From assembly GCA_008921705.1 (NCBI GenBank), contig VFFE01007081.1, positions 711,449 through 775,448 of the forward strand: 64,000 nt of DNA. Reading direction: 5' to 3'. The position numbers and the translations under genes were made by a program. How positions within the stretch are numbered: position 1 is the stretch's first letter; the number at the start of each line of letters is the position of its first letter. A model generated the notes under the pieces. The model saw nothing but the letters and a program-made list of their open reading frames with translations. It searched no databases and was not told the DNA's origin. This DNA is from Burhinus oedicnemus. Its lineage: Eukaryota > Chordata > Aves > Charadriiformes > Burhinidae. Shown one piece after another: positions 39,238 to 51,152 of the stretch.

Positions 39238-42200
39238 TTATGTATGAAACCCTTTTTTGTACAAAGTGACAGTATCTGAAAATCTTAGCAGCACTTAACT
39301 GTCTTAACACATTAGTACTGTCTTAAAATCTTTACCTTGGCTTCATATGAAACCTCATGTTGACCTTAAAAGATTACTAATAATAGAAACAGGCCTCTGG
39401 AAGTTGTGCTCCAAATAGCTGACTGGATTTCATCACCTTAGACCTGTGGATGCTTGCTCTGTGTTGTTTTTTACAGAAATAACTGTTTATCAGCTGTGCT
39501 GTATTAGCATCTTGCATCTGAAGAGTTGTTTTTTTCTAAAAAAAGCAATTTAGAAGACGTATTTGCTATTGATTTTTGAGCAGGGATTGGTAAAATAGTT
39601 CATCTTAAATATCTGTTACACATCTTTGTCCTTCTCAAGTTGGGAATGGTTAGTAAGTTTAACTGATGCATTATTTGCGTGTCTCTGCAATTCTGCTTTT
39701 AATCTTAACATGTCAGAAAAGAGCACTCATTTCACTATATTTGCAATTGAACTTATAGAAATAGGTTCTGGAAAGTTCAGTTTCCTCTGATAAGATTTTG
39801 AGACCTAGATTACAAGGTTTGCATTATTTTTGGTAGACTTTAATCTAAGGAAATACATGTATAACTGAACCTTCAAACTCTGCTGTTATTATTTTTCACA
39901 GTGATTGTTTTTTGTCATACTGCTACCAGACATTTTAGTGAACTGCTATGTATATCAGCTAAGTTCTGCTTGGTTCTTGGAGCTGTCAGACAGGGCTTTA
40001 TCCTTGACTAATTTTAGTGCAGTCTTGAAACTCCTAGAGATTCCCTTCATCACTCTGCAAAGTGATTACTACGGCTTTTCAGAAAAGAGTCCAGTGTGAG
40101 AGTATATCCTGGAATAAATGAAGGGAAGGAGTAGAAGGAACAGTAAAGCTGTCTCTAGCAAGATCTCACACATTTGCTTTCTGGGAATTTAGTTCCATTT
40201 AAAGATGGATAAATGAATAATCATATGGTGCCCCAGCATCTTGGAAAAAATTGTGTAGGTGCTCTATGTGTTTGAAATTCATTTAGCTAAATATATATAA
40301 CTGGTAACATGCACACATTCAGTACTTACTCTAGACTGTTTTAATGTTTCTGTTGGGAAGCTCTTCTTCTCAAGTATGCTTTCTATTCAATTTCACATTT
40401 CAGTGGCTAGATTAAATGCATATGCAGTACTTCATAACCTAATGTAAGGCTTCCTAGGACTGGGCAGGGCACAGTAGATTATTACACATTGTAGTTTTCT
40501 CTTCTCTCAGAGGATGTGTTTTACCTTCCTTCCCCTAGAATTCCTCTTGACAAGACCTAATGTAGCTGTGCTTTAAAATCCTTAATTCCAGATTTAGTCA
40601 TCAGTTGGTTATAATCTGTGGTCTTCTTCAGGTTAAAAGTGCAAGACTCTGCTTCTTTAACACAATAATTAGGAATTTGATGAGTCTTTTCAAACTTCTG
40701 TCAGCCTCCAGGAAACAATTTTTGTTTTCTGCTAGGAACACAGACACCTCTGAGACAGTGAAGTCAGCACTGTCCCTTGAAAAGGAGCAGAAGTGGATTA
40801 AGTAAGGTCTTTCAGGCACAAACTCCACAGATGTTGGAAGATCCAGCTCAAGGAAGGAACAGAGCTGAGTATTACCTGACTAGGTTGGCTCACCCTAGAG
40901 GAAAATAAAAAACTAGCAGTAGAAGAAATATGCACATCTATGAAAGGTCTGGAAATACAGCTATGGAATGACCCTAGCTATGAATTAATGAAATCCACTG
41001 CTAGGCTTTTCATTTGCTCCCTTTCATATGCTGCTACAACCTTTATTGGATCTTCTTAAGTGGGCCAAACTATGTTTGAATTCTATTTCATAAGGGAATA
41101 AAATGCTTCCAGCATTCCAGGTACTTTCTCTTAATTTACTGTATACGTAATCTGTCTTTAAATATAGCATCACATTATAGATATTCTACCTGTTGCTGCT
41201 GTCCTTTCACACCTAAAGATTATTAAATGGATTATGACTTATTCTGTGGCTTTCCTCAGTCATGTTTTTTAACATCCTTAGTCCAGCACGTACTCACTTA
41301 TAGCTACATGCTGTCTTTCTAATCTTCAGCTTCCTATGCTAAGATTTTAGTAATTCATCCTACAGGTCACATTCAGAAAAGTGGGACACTTATTCCTGTA
41401 AGGTTATTCTGCTATTTTCAACCTTCATGAGATGGTATTTTTATCACTGATCTTTTATGAAGTCTGGGTGTCTTTTTGACATTTACTTATCCTGAAACTG
41501 CCCAATAAAGCTTTTTCTCCCTCTCTGCCTTTTTGTATGCCTGGCTGCTGTTTTTCATGATGCCACAAGTAACACTTTTTAAGCTTTTTAAGATTACACA
41601 CAGTTCCATATTGTGAGTTATTGCTGGTTTTATCATCTCAGTGTTTCTCTTTTCTGTTTCAAGAATGGATGTAGTTCTTCAGGATGGGGATACATATTTT
41701 CTCAAGATAGTATGATTGTGTCTCTGCTCTTCTACACATTAACAGAGTATCCCCTCAATAACCTAAACATATATTCTTCTCAAAGGGAATGTCATGCTTA
41801 TGGGAAAGAAAGGAATTTTAAATGCCTAGCCCACTAGTAGTGGCCATCATAATCTGCTCCTTTATCTGTTTATTGTTTTTACGTACCATGTTGCTGCACT
41901 GTGCTACCCCTTGGTTCTGGGCTGTCCTGTGCACAGACAGATGAGACAACAGGTTAATGCTGAGTGCACCTGACTGCTAGGGACTAATATCATTCTGGTA
42001 TATTGTTTTGCCTTCATCTCAAGGAGCTTTGGAAAGCCTAAATTTAAAGCAAACCCAATTGTGTAGGTAGATATAAGTCCTGATACAATTTCTTTTACTA
42101 CATTGACCTGTAACTCCATTAGTTTCCGCTGCTCCTGAATGACCTAGTCTTAGTGAGGTGACGATTCAGCTTATGTGTTTGATATGGACATAGATCATGG

Positions 42201-43509
42201 GAATTTTTCATCTCCCAGCATTTTGGAATGAGAACCAACAGTATAATTGTTGCAGAATTGCTTGAATCCAACCAGTTTCACATTTCCACAGCTGCCTGAT
42301 CCCTGCCAATGACGTCACATCAGTGTAGCTTGGTTGAGGTACCCAATGAAGCTCTGCTGTACACTGGTGCTGGGGAGATTACTGATATGGCTGCAATAGT
42401 TCTAGCTGTTGGGGAGCAAGGCATCTGCTTGCAACCAAGGTCCAAGTGGCTCTGCAGCTATAGCTGTATGCAAAATTATGTGTTTATATTACTTATTTGG
42501 CCCATGCTGGCAAGCATCTTCACTGTTGGTGTTTGCATGTGCTATATTCATAAGACAGAAGCCAAGTACACTACTTAGCAGGCAAGGAATGAGTAATCAT
42601 GGGGGAGCAGCAAGAAACGGGTTCTTAAACCATCTCTGCCATTTTCAATGTTGTATGAACAGAGCTCATCTACTTCATCCCAAAGAAAAGTCATACAGGA
42701 GTGTTTAAACTTTCTCTTTGTGCTGGATCAGAGAAGAAAAGAAGCACTTACACAGTCATATCATGCTCAGCTGGCAGTTGGCAACTAAAATCGAGCTGAT
42801 AATTGATGAAACTTGTCTTTGTCACCTCTCCATTATCAGAGTTACTCTTTTCGGTGAAATTGCACTATCCACAGTATAAAAAGAAGAGGATCCAGATTTA
42901 CTCTCTTCTAACTCTAACATGCTTTCTGCTCAGAACTCGCTGTTTCGATTTAATGGTCTCAAGACATACATTTTGTTATTTTACTCTCAAAGGGCCTGTA
43001 CATAAATTCATCATGTTTCTTTTTTTTTCTTTTTTTTTTAGAAACAGAAACTGATCTTACCCTGAATTTTCTTTGACAGGGGTCATAAGAAAACATTAAA
43101 CTATTTTAGTAGTGGTCTACATATTCTTACTGGTCTTCTAAGAGCACTTCAGACTTTGACCCATTTTCCACCACTCTGCAATCACCTAGCAGCATTGTGT
43201 ACAATCCTGCTTCCAGTTTGCTTTCAGGGAAAAGCAGTTTCGCTCCCCTGCCCCACCCCCCCTTTTTTTTCTCCCAGAAAAATATTGTAATGGCTTCAAG
43301 CTTCCCATAAAATATGTTCCCAAGTTTGTGTAGGATGAAGAAAGAAGAGTTTCCCGAGTCACTGCTTCTTTGCATCCACCAAATGCCATTATGCATAGTC
43401 TGCACCTCCAAGCTTTCAAATCTTTAATACCCTAGAACTCCTGCCTTACTATGACTGTATAATTTTACATTCAGAATCAGTTTTGTCTTCCATTGTGTTT
43501 TTGACTAAC
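39238..43509. other. Noncoding stretch, no gene recognised
   Basis: No gene recognised. A full palindromic CRE word occurs at 42310-42317 (separate entry), and T-rich runs lie near 43020-43040 and 43261-43270. On the minus strand at 43130-43260 a frame contains GDCRVVENGSKSEVLLEDQ. This might be the very end of the Ty3/gypsy pol described next, but the resemblance is weak. Confidence 0.55.
42310..42317. promoter_or_regulatory. Palindromic CRE-like word (TGACGTCA)
   Basis: The full 8-bp CREB/ATF consensus occurs once, in a CpG-poor neighbourhood. Nothing else nearby (TATA box, CpG island, open frame) marks a promoter, so this is a candidate site only. Confidence 0.3.
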
Positions 43510-43880
43510 CTAGGAAGTCTGATCTTAATTTTTGTGGTAAAAAAATTTCAGCTAGTGATAGACCCTTCTAGAGATGGTGCTCGCACATTCATCAGCAGTA
43601 AGCATATATCTCTTCTAGAATTGCCTGTGAATAACCTTTTATCTGTGTTAATGCCATTTTCCACCAGACCATTCAGTTTAGGGTGACTGGAACTTGACAC
43701 GTTACATGTTGAAATCCATAATCCTCTGCAACAGTTCTGCCTAGCAAGTGCTAGACCACTCTCAGACATAACAATTTTGAGGATATGTCTAGCAAATACA
43801 GATTTAATTCTGCCCATGAAAACATTTTTATACAAATTTCTCCATGTAACCTTATGGTAACACAAATAATAATCCAACAG
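43510..43880 (-). pseudogene. Ty3/gypsy integrase core, decayed
   Basis: An uninterrupted minus-strand frame (43548-43877) shows IKSVFARH, then ILKIVMSESG, VSSSSHPKLNGLVENGI and ICLLLMNVRAPSLEG. These match, in order, the gypsy integrase blocks '(L)KSIFARHGIP', 'VMSDNG', 'TSSPYHPQSNGLVE' and 'YLALLNYR.TPLEG'. The second catalytic Asp has become Glu (in VMSESG) and the catalytic Glu (in LVENG) is kept. They are 33 residues apart instead of 35, so about two codons are lost. A QKLRSDFL block in another frame at 43511-43534 continues the 'RKLRSDLP' segment. The zinc-binding N-terminal part and the first catalytic Asp were not found. Confidence 0.85.
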
Positions 43881-44089
43881 TATAGTTTCTCAGATGGACT
43901 TTTTGTTACTATTCCCATGTGCAAAAATAGTCCATTATTTTTAAGAATTCATTTTGAGAGTATGTTTCCTGGTTTATGTTACATTTTTAAATATTGTAAT
44001 TGCAAATGAAAAAAAAAAATCTTATTTTGGAGTTACATTTAATTAATGCTACCTTTGCTGTGGGCACAAATGTTTTGTGACTAGTTCCT

Positions 44090-44200
44090 GCCTGCTATTG
44101 CCAATTTTCTGTCAGCAAATATGTAAAATTTCTTTCACTTACCCTCTTCCTCTCTGCTAATGCACAGGGACATTCTGATTCGGTAAGTGCCTGGTATTCA
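44090..44200 (-). pseudogene. Ty3/gypsy RNase H fragment, decayed
   Basis: The minus-strand frame from 44196 leftward reads YQALTESECPCALAERKR. This corresponds to the gypsy RNase H block 'SRALTETE.RYAQIEKE'. Only this piece is recognisable. The spacing from the reverse transcriptase connection (about 270 bp instead of about 390 bp) implies a deletion of the RNase H N-terminal part with its first catalytic Asp. The piece lies between RT and integrase, exactly where RNase H belongs in this family. Confidence 0.65.
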
Positions 44201-44389
44201 GCCTATTCTGTAAGCATCCCATCCTTCAGCTATTTTCCAAAGCATCTGAAAATGCCTAGGTCTGTGTACTGGTATCAGAATACTTGAAGATAGGAACTTC
44301 ATTAACCCTCTAAGCTTTGAAAGTCTCTGTCCAAGCTTGAGTACCATTGTGTGCTCTTCTTTATAAGTGCTTGACAGCCACTAATAAAG

Positions 44390-45085
44390 ACTGTCAAGTT
44401 TGGCACGAATTTTCCCACGGTTTATACCATCCCTCCCACTTTGCACACTCCCTTGTCTTTTGATCTTTGAAATCTGGAATAGCTTGGAGTTTACTGTCAT
44501 CTTTGTACCATCTTCTTTAGCCCTTCTTTCAAACATTTTCTGGAGCCTTCACATTTGTTGTATAATTTGGGTCCTATTTCATAGTCCTATCAAATGTACT
44601 TTTTAGTCTTTTGTGATGTTCTGCTGCTGTTTTCTCACAAGTCAGAACATCATCAATATATATTTCAATAGATTCAGTTCCTTCAAGTAATATGTAGCAC
44701 TTAGTGAAAATCCTCAGGAGTATATTTTAAGCCAAAAAAGAGTACATCTGGCTGTTCTGGCCTCTGCTGTGAGGCTGGCAAGGTATGTCAGACCCAAGTA
44801 AGCAGCAGCCACATGTGGTAGATACTGAAAGCCTGTGAAAGTACTACATCCTGCAGAGTGCACTGAAGGTGGCTTGCCTTGAACTCCTCTTATCTGGGGA
44901 GATTTGTAAGAGCAAGGCAGATACATTTAAATTAGTTAAAAATTTAATATGCGTCACTTCATGGAATTTTTTTTTTTAACAATATATTTAGTTCTCAGAT
45001 CTAAACACAAACATTAACGGACATTTTTGTTTAATGTTAGTAGTACAGATTCAGTGGCCTTTTCTAATCTTTCTTGTCACTTGTT
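44390..45085 (-). pseudogene. Ty3/gypsy reverse transcriptase, decayed and interrupted
   Basis: RNA-dependent DNA polymerase domain, in order on the minus strand. ESVLLTLNKNVR precedes a stop and CLCLDLR (Asp codon at 44999-45001), corresponding to the 'KKNGK-R-CLDLR' block. Then come LLLQISPDKRSSRQATF and FHRL, corresponding to the 'FWQIPLD.ESS..TTF' and 'RL' blocks. FGLKYTPEDFH (from 44736 leftward) corresponds to 'FG..SAPE.F'. After a stop and a frameshift comes LEGTESIEIYIDDVL, with the catalytic YIDD box at 44649-44660, then TAAEHHKRL. KLQAIPDF at about 44468-44492 marks the connection domain. Between FHRL and FGLK lies a foreign insertion of about 92 bp (44737-44828). Confidence 0.85.
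44737..44828. repeat. Insertion inside the RT remnant, arm 1 of an inverted duplication
   Basis: This segment of about 92 bp separates two RT blocks (FHRL and FGLK) that are adjacent in the family. Its bases 44745-44811 are the exact reverse complement of 45855-45921. Flanking T-rich microhomology is visible at both junctions (a cttt near 44829 and a T run near 44735). I read it as inserted into an already decayed pol. Confidence 0.85.
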
Positions 45086-45229
45086 AACTAAATGGTTGGG
45101 TTTCTCGTGGAGTTTCTGTCTCTGTTTCTGGTTTAGAGATTTCTAAACAAGCAGGACCTATGGCCACTGTACACATACCGTTAAGGACAGCTGGTCTTCT
45201 ACATTACCCTTTCTGGGCTCTTTCATGAC

Positions 45230-45440
45230 ATACAGCCTCTGCATCTCATGCTGGCTGCAGAATGTTTTAAATTAAAAACTGAGTTTGGGTCAAAATACTT
45301 GTTCCCAGTGGTTTTAATAATTACATCAGTTTCATTTTTACTTTCAATTCAAGACCAGTCCCTTACTTCAGCTTCCCAATATAAGCTCTCAATTCTACTG
45401 GACCTTCCACTATGTATTTTGGTTTCTGATTCAATTGTGT
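45230..45440 (-). pseudogene. Ty3/gypsy protease C-terminal region, decayed
   Basis: One minus-strand frame reads GPVELRAYIGKLK, then a stop, then GTGLELKVK, followed by a hydrophobic stretch with further stops. Gypsy proteases have a similar 'LxAYxGxxLxxxG' block between the catalytic Asp and the reverse transcriptase. The catalytic DTG/DSG itself is not preserved; a RDST sequence sits about where it might be expected, near 45448. This is the weakest of the four parts, supported mainly by its correct position upstream of the RT. Confidence 0.5.
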
Positions 45441-45835
45441 AGAGTCCCTCTCATATTCTGCTGTTATAAACTGGCCCACAGATGCTGTCCCCTTACAAAG
45501 TCCCTACAAACACCTTTAAGGTTACTTACCCAGACCTTGGGAGCAAGTGCAAATTTGAGAAGGAACAGGACTGACAATGTCACAGGAGAACCTTGGGACC
45601 ACACTCTTAAGAACAACCAAGACAAAAGCCATACCAGAAAACCAGCATATGTGCCAAAAGACACACTTAGAAGACGCTGTAGACCAAGCCTATAGTATGT
45701 TGGAGTTCCGCTGATTTAGCCTCCTGCTACACACACATCTGCCTAGCAGCCAACCTCATCAGAGCTGGAGATGCCATTGGTCAGTCATAGGATGCCAATG
45801 CAACCAGTGCCCTGTGCTCACATGTCCTAATAACA
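45441..45835. other. Unassigned sequence upstream of the pol remnant
   Basis: This is where gypsy gag would be expected on the minus strand, but I see no CCHC zinc knuckle or capsid-like block. It also contains no recognisable LTR or cellular exon. Confidence 0.5.
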
Positions 45836-45934
45836 TTTCAGTAGCTACCACACATGGCTGCTGCTTACTTGGGTCTGACATACCTTGCCAGCCTCACAGC
45901 AGAGGCCAGAACAGCCAGATGAACTCTTTTTTTG
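45836..45934. repeat. Arm 2 of the inverted duplication (likely donor copy)
   Basis: Over 45836-45934 the plus strand matches the minus strand of 44731-44828 with only a handful of mismatches, and the 67 bp at 45855-45921 match perfectly. This copy sits in sequence with no gypsy similarity on either side, so it is the better candidate for the source. Transcription across both arms would give a near-perfect double-stranded stem with a loop of about 1 kb. Confidence 0.85.
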
Positions 45935-48900
45935 TTGCTGTTTATAAAGGAACTGTGCTGTCCAAAACCAGGCATGCACAGGGGCACAAACTTTTAGCTA
46001 GAGATAAGGTAAACAGGAATGGACTTTATTTGGGTAATCCCTTTGCCCAAGACTATCTCCCCTGCCACCACCCACTGACTTTGTCTCCCTTTCTCTTCAT
46101 CTCTGAGTTTCACTGCCTAAATGCTGTAGAGAAACCAGGTAATCTACAACCCCATGAAACCCCACAGCTTGCTTTCTGTCTCTCTCAGGAAAGAGAAATG
46201 GGCTGTGAGTGAGAGGGTCTGGGATTCCTCCTGAGCACAGCACTATCCTAATGGATTTTTTTCAGCTCTGTGACCAGAATTCTGAAGAAGACATATTCAA
46301 AGACAGTCACTTCATTTTTTAACACTAGTTAACTCTAGAGCTGGATTCACAAAATGCAAGCATTGAAGGCAGTGATTATCCAGCTCCCATGTGCAGTACT
46401 TTTTCAACCAGGGATGCCAAACTGCCCAGATAGGAGAGTTCAGTCCAGATTTTTTTTGTCTTCCCCTACGCCTTTCCCCTTTAACTCAGACCTTTCTGCA
46501 TGCATGGTAAGAGTTTAATGTACATTTTGAGTTGACAGGGATGAGAACTGAGCAGGGTTAAAGTCTGCAGCTTCAGCTGGGGCATGTTGTGTCTTGGAGA
46601 TACACTGCCAGGAGTAATGTCCTGTAGTTCCTCTTTGCATCTCCCATGCAAGAGCAAATCCATTTGAACATAGGAGAGGCACAGCAGCACATGTGCTGGC
46701 ACTCACTGAGGCTTGTTGACTTTTCCTGCCAAGTCCAAGGCAGGTACTGGGCGAACTAACAGGAGCAGAGCTGAGCTGAGCGGTGAGATCTGTGTGTAGC
46801 TGGGGAACGTAGGGGCTGTTCTGAAAGAAATGACTACAGTAAGTAGGTAACCAGTTTACAATTTTTTTTTTAAGTACAAGTGCATAGAAATATATATTCA
46901 AACACATACAAAAACATGTACAGAAATAGCAATACAAAAATTGTTAGGTTCTCTCAAGGCCAAGGAGGTATTTGCAAAATTATTTAACTAAAGAATGCAG
47001 TGCTCCTACAACTGTTGCATGCTCAGGATTCCCATGCCCTCAAGTACTAAGTAATATACATATGCCTGAAGATTAAATCAAATATGTATTAGAAGCACTG
47101 CTTCTGAACATTATTTCAAATTAAATACTGAAATTCCAAAGTGAGTTTTTTTCCTCTGAGGAACTTGCAGTATAAATTACAAGAGCAATTATTTCAGAAT
47201 GTATATAAGAAATCCGTATCAATAAGGTGCTGTGCATAATGAAGAATATGATTTGTTCAGCCTGGGTATTTGAGCATTCTTGTTTTCTGCCAAGTGGAAG
47301 GATATGACAGTAAGCCAAAAAAGAACAATGTGTGAAGAAAGGAAATTACAACACACATAGAAGGAGATAGCTGGTGTGTTAAGAGAAATTGGAGAGGCTT
47401 ATACAATTACAGTGAGGAAAAATAAAAAGCAGGAAGGAAGTAAACTCATGAATAAAGATAGAAAATAATGAGTTTAAAATGACTAAACTAGCTGCTGTTT
47501 AAATCTGTCTCAAGAAATGAAGATGAGGCACATAGGCATCTAAAAAGTATTGAAGGACATTGCAAATACAGCTGCTGATATAAGAAGAAGGAATCAACTG
47601 TAGAAATGCACAAATAGACAAATAATGTCAAGAATGTAAACTGTTAGGCAGCAAAAAGAAAGATTCAAATTTATGCTTTGTATGTAAATAAATTACAATA
47701 TAAAAATATACTAAGGGAGATCATTAAGGGGAGTATAAGATTCTGACAAGTCCATGTGAAGAAGGGGGGGTGTGAGAAGAATTTTGGGTGTATTTCTATG
47801 TGAATGTGAGGTTTGAAATTAACAACAATTATTCAGCATAAACTTTCCATCGTGCAGCAGTGAGTGAACCCCAGTGCTTTGAAGAGTAAGAACAATCACT
47901 AACAGTATTTCCATATCCTTTTATTTTCCTCCATAATTTTTAGATGTTGGATCTCAGATGAATTCTTTGTTCCAAAGACCTTTTTTTGAACCAAGAAAAA
48001 GAAAATCTTTTTTTTTCTTTTCAACTTGGGAAGATAAATAAGGTTACTCTTTATCCCAGACATTGGGATTGTGGAACCTGTTGTCTTTCTGTAATGCCAG
48101 AACAACAGTGGCTGTTTCAAATGCCCCAAAGGAGTTGCCATTAAAAAGTTGAATAATTAGGGCATTAGTAACACACTAATGAGAAGCCGGTGTCCTGTCT
48201 TTCTGAGCTGCAAAACCGTGATGAATCTGTAGGAACAGTCTAAGAACCCAAGACACTATGAAGATGCAAAGCTAAGATGGATTTCTAATGACTTTATATT
48301 GTCAGTGCAGTACAGACTAGTAGGTATATCTTGCATGAATATTTTCTGATATTTGTGAATAGATTTTCTGGGAAATGAACTTGAGCAAACTGTGGAACGA
48401 AACACTGTGGTTTCTCCTAGACCTAGTGTTGTGTCTGCACTTAGCTTATTAAGTATACTTCTCTGTCCTTGGTAGGAGGAGCAGAGCGACTTTTTTTTGG
48501 CAATTTATGGATTATTTTGTTTTTCTATTCAGTTCTAGTTCTGGAAGGCATGCATAAGTATAAGGATCTTCATTTCCATTTAACATAAAATATTTTTTTG
48601 GCTTTTACGATTTCAAAGAAAGCTTCAAAGAATGAAATATGTAAGCCATGAAGACTCTAAAAAGTCTCGGAAAATATTGTATATTGTAATATATCTTAAT
48701 TTATAAACAAGTCTTGCAATTTTGTAGTCTGTGCTCATCAAATATTTGGTAATGTAAAAATCACAGGGACTTGAATAAGGTGTGAAGAGCCAACAATAAA
48801 CAATTCAACACTGCAACACTTCTAAGGATGAAGCATCTTGTCTTTTGCTACTCTGCATTGGTATAGACACAGAAGGAGTTACTGTTGTACAATAAGTAGC

Positions 48901-51152
48901 TTTCCTCACCTCAGTTTCTGAGGCAGTAAAAAGGAGCAATTTTTCCTGATTTTGTTTTTACTTTTAATAAATGAGAAAATAGAAAGTTTTTTTCAAAACA
49001 GTTAATGACCAATGTGGACTAATATTGGTTGGTTTATATCAATGAGATAGTGGGATGGTAAAGGTGGTGTCAGAGAGGAGAAAGAAGCAGCAGTATCTCC
49101 TTCCATTATTGTTGAATGGGTTCATTGGCTTTAAATGAGCTTACATTTCAATACAACAAAAAAATCCCAGGCCTGGTTAATTAGACTCTGGGATTTCATT
49201 TAAGAAAAGAACAGAGAAAAACAAATCTGTCCCTATTGAGCTTCATTACTTTTATTTTTATTTTCTTATAAGAGAAAAAAGATTTCTACAGAGAAGGCTG
49301 TCAAATTGACACTGGTATGTGCCTCTCTAAGGATTTCCTGAATATACCATTTTAAAAGGTTATCTTATTAAACCAATTCCCATCAGACACTTCTCTGTCA
49401 AGTCTTCCCTGAAAAATAATCCGTGCTATTTCTAGCCATTGATTAGACAGGCACATAACAAAGGCCTCTCCTCTCTTTGGATATTAGAAAACATAGTCCT
49501 AAGCTGGAATTCAGTGATGTCTGTGGATTTTGAGTCTTGAGGTAAAGACTTCCCCACCGAGGTAATAAAGACTGATCTAGAAATTATTACTTCCATTGTC
49601 TGCTAATTGCATTACCTTTTGCCCCCAAATCCTTTCTTACCTTCCTGTTTTCCTGGCTGGCAGAATTACATGGCACACATATATAGTATCTATACATGAT
49701 TATAATATGACAGAAGGTTGTCTTTTTTGGGAGTGATATTTTAGTTCCATCATCATGACATAGTTCCAGTTTCCCTTCTATTCTCTGTGCAAAAATATAG
49801 TTTCCAAGTCATAACTGAGTTCCCGATGAAAGTGTTATGATGCTCTAGCACTTACATTTTAGGCAGTTCAATCATGTCCTTGACCAATACTGGATCAAGT
49901 CCTAATTTTGTTAAACAGATGTATTTACCTTTTTAAAATTAATATTCAGAACACAAACATGCATTTATATTATATTGGAGTTCATGTGTCTTGTAGCACA
50001 GTTAAACTTGATGTTTATGCAGCAAAGGAAATAAATAACATTGTTGTAGTGATTCCATTCTTCGTACTGGGTCAGTCTTCCAGGGACAGTTCTATTTCCT
50101 AAATGTTGTCAAATGGGCATTGGGTTAAATATTTTTCCTTTCTTACAACTGGAAACAGGACTAATACCTATTGGATAGATTGTGAATTATTTATATTTCA
50201 AATAGCATTGACTGTCCTGGAGTAATTTACTACTTTCCCTCCCTTCTCCCCTTTCTCCATTAGTTATAATGTCACTCAAAATTATGGTATTGCTGATGTA
50301 TTTATATATCTGTATTTGTATATTTATACCCTCTTCTTACTTAGGAACTCCCAAAATATCTTCACATCAACATTCTTTCCCAACAGTTGTGTGCTCTGCT
50401 TGCTTTGGACATTCCAAAAAGGTGATGACCCATGATGAAAGTGACCTTGATGTTATCCTCATATTCCTTCCTTTCTTTAACTGTCCACTATTTACTAATG
50501 CTGAGCAATCTCATTTATTTTCTGTTGTATCCCTCAGACAAGTAAGTGTTACCAGACCACAGTTAGAGAGAATCAATCCCATGCTATTCACTAACGACAG
50601 GTCATTTGCTCCATGTAGAATAGCTGGTCCCTCAAGGCTCAGGCTACTATAAGACTGTCCTCCGTGTCCACTCCTTTTGTCTAGGTACATTAAATTTACC
50701 CATGCTTTAGTTCTCAGTGGGGCGGGAAATAAGGAGTTTTAATGCCCCAGGAATCAAGTAGAGAGGAAGGTAGACGACTAAGCACAGGTGGCCACCAGTA
50801 GAAGGTAAAAGGCACCCTGGAAAATTCAAACAATTTTCCTTTCTAAGACAGCGGGGAGCAGCTGAAAGTGCTGTGCCTGTTTGGCTTATAATCACATCCC
50901 AGGTTTCTCCTGAGGTATTAGCAGCTGTGCAACCTTCCTTTACTTACAGCTCACGGGTCATAATACACAAAATCTACAGAGCGCTCTATCTGGCTCTGTC
51001 CTCTCCATCAATTTTTCTTCCTTTATCTCTTCTATATATTTGTGAGTAACAGTCCTTGTATCCAAACTGTTCAAAGATTCAGACTGCTGTTCTTACATTT
51101 GCCCCACAACAGTATTTTTATTGAAAAAGCTATTTTCCTTTCTTTATTCCCC
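45935..51152. other. Noncoding stretch, no gene recognised
   Basis: No recognisable gene. The 140-codon minus-strand frame at 46515-46937 has low-complexity composition and no known domain. The stretch around 49.1-49.6 kb has little simple repeat and could be a conserved noncoding element, which cannot be tested here. Confidence 0.6.

Larger units (their letters stand above)
43510..45440 (-). mobile_element. Decayed Ty3/gypsy (Metaviridae) retrotransposon, pol remnant
   Basis: Reading the minus strand from right to left gives decayed protease C-terminus (about 45230-45440), reverse transcriptase (about 44390-45085), RNase H (about 44090-44200) and integrase (about 43510-43880). The order PR-RT-RH-IN is that of Ty3/gypsy, and it is also that of retroviruses. 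The motifs themselves (YIDDVL followed by an EHHKRL block; ARH..KIVMS; HPKLNGLVENG) are gypsy-style rather than retroviral. The style is closest to the Mag/K02A2.6-like lineage, which is inference. Total length is about 1.9 kb against about 3 kb expected, so internal deletions removed parts of RT-RH and of RH-IN. Stops and frameshifts are frequent. No gag and no LTRs could be found. Details are in the four part entries. Confidence 0.8.

Noticed and set aside
43018..43060. Possible splice acceptor (long pyrimidine tract followed by AG)
   Set aside because: No open frame or donor site that would make a sensible exon follows it; pyrimidine tracts are frequent in this DNA.
43785..44009. Plus-strand open frame over the integrase remnant
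   Set aside because: It is antisense to the Ty3/gypsy integrase, whose family motifs read only on the minus strand.
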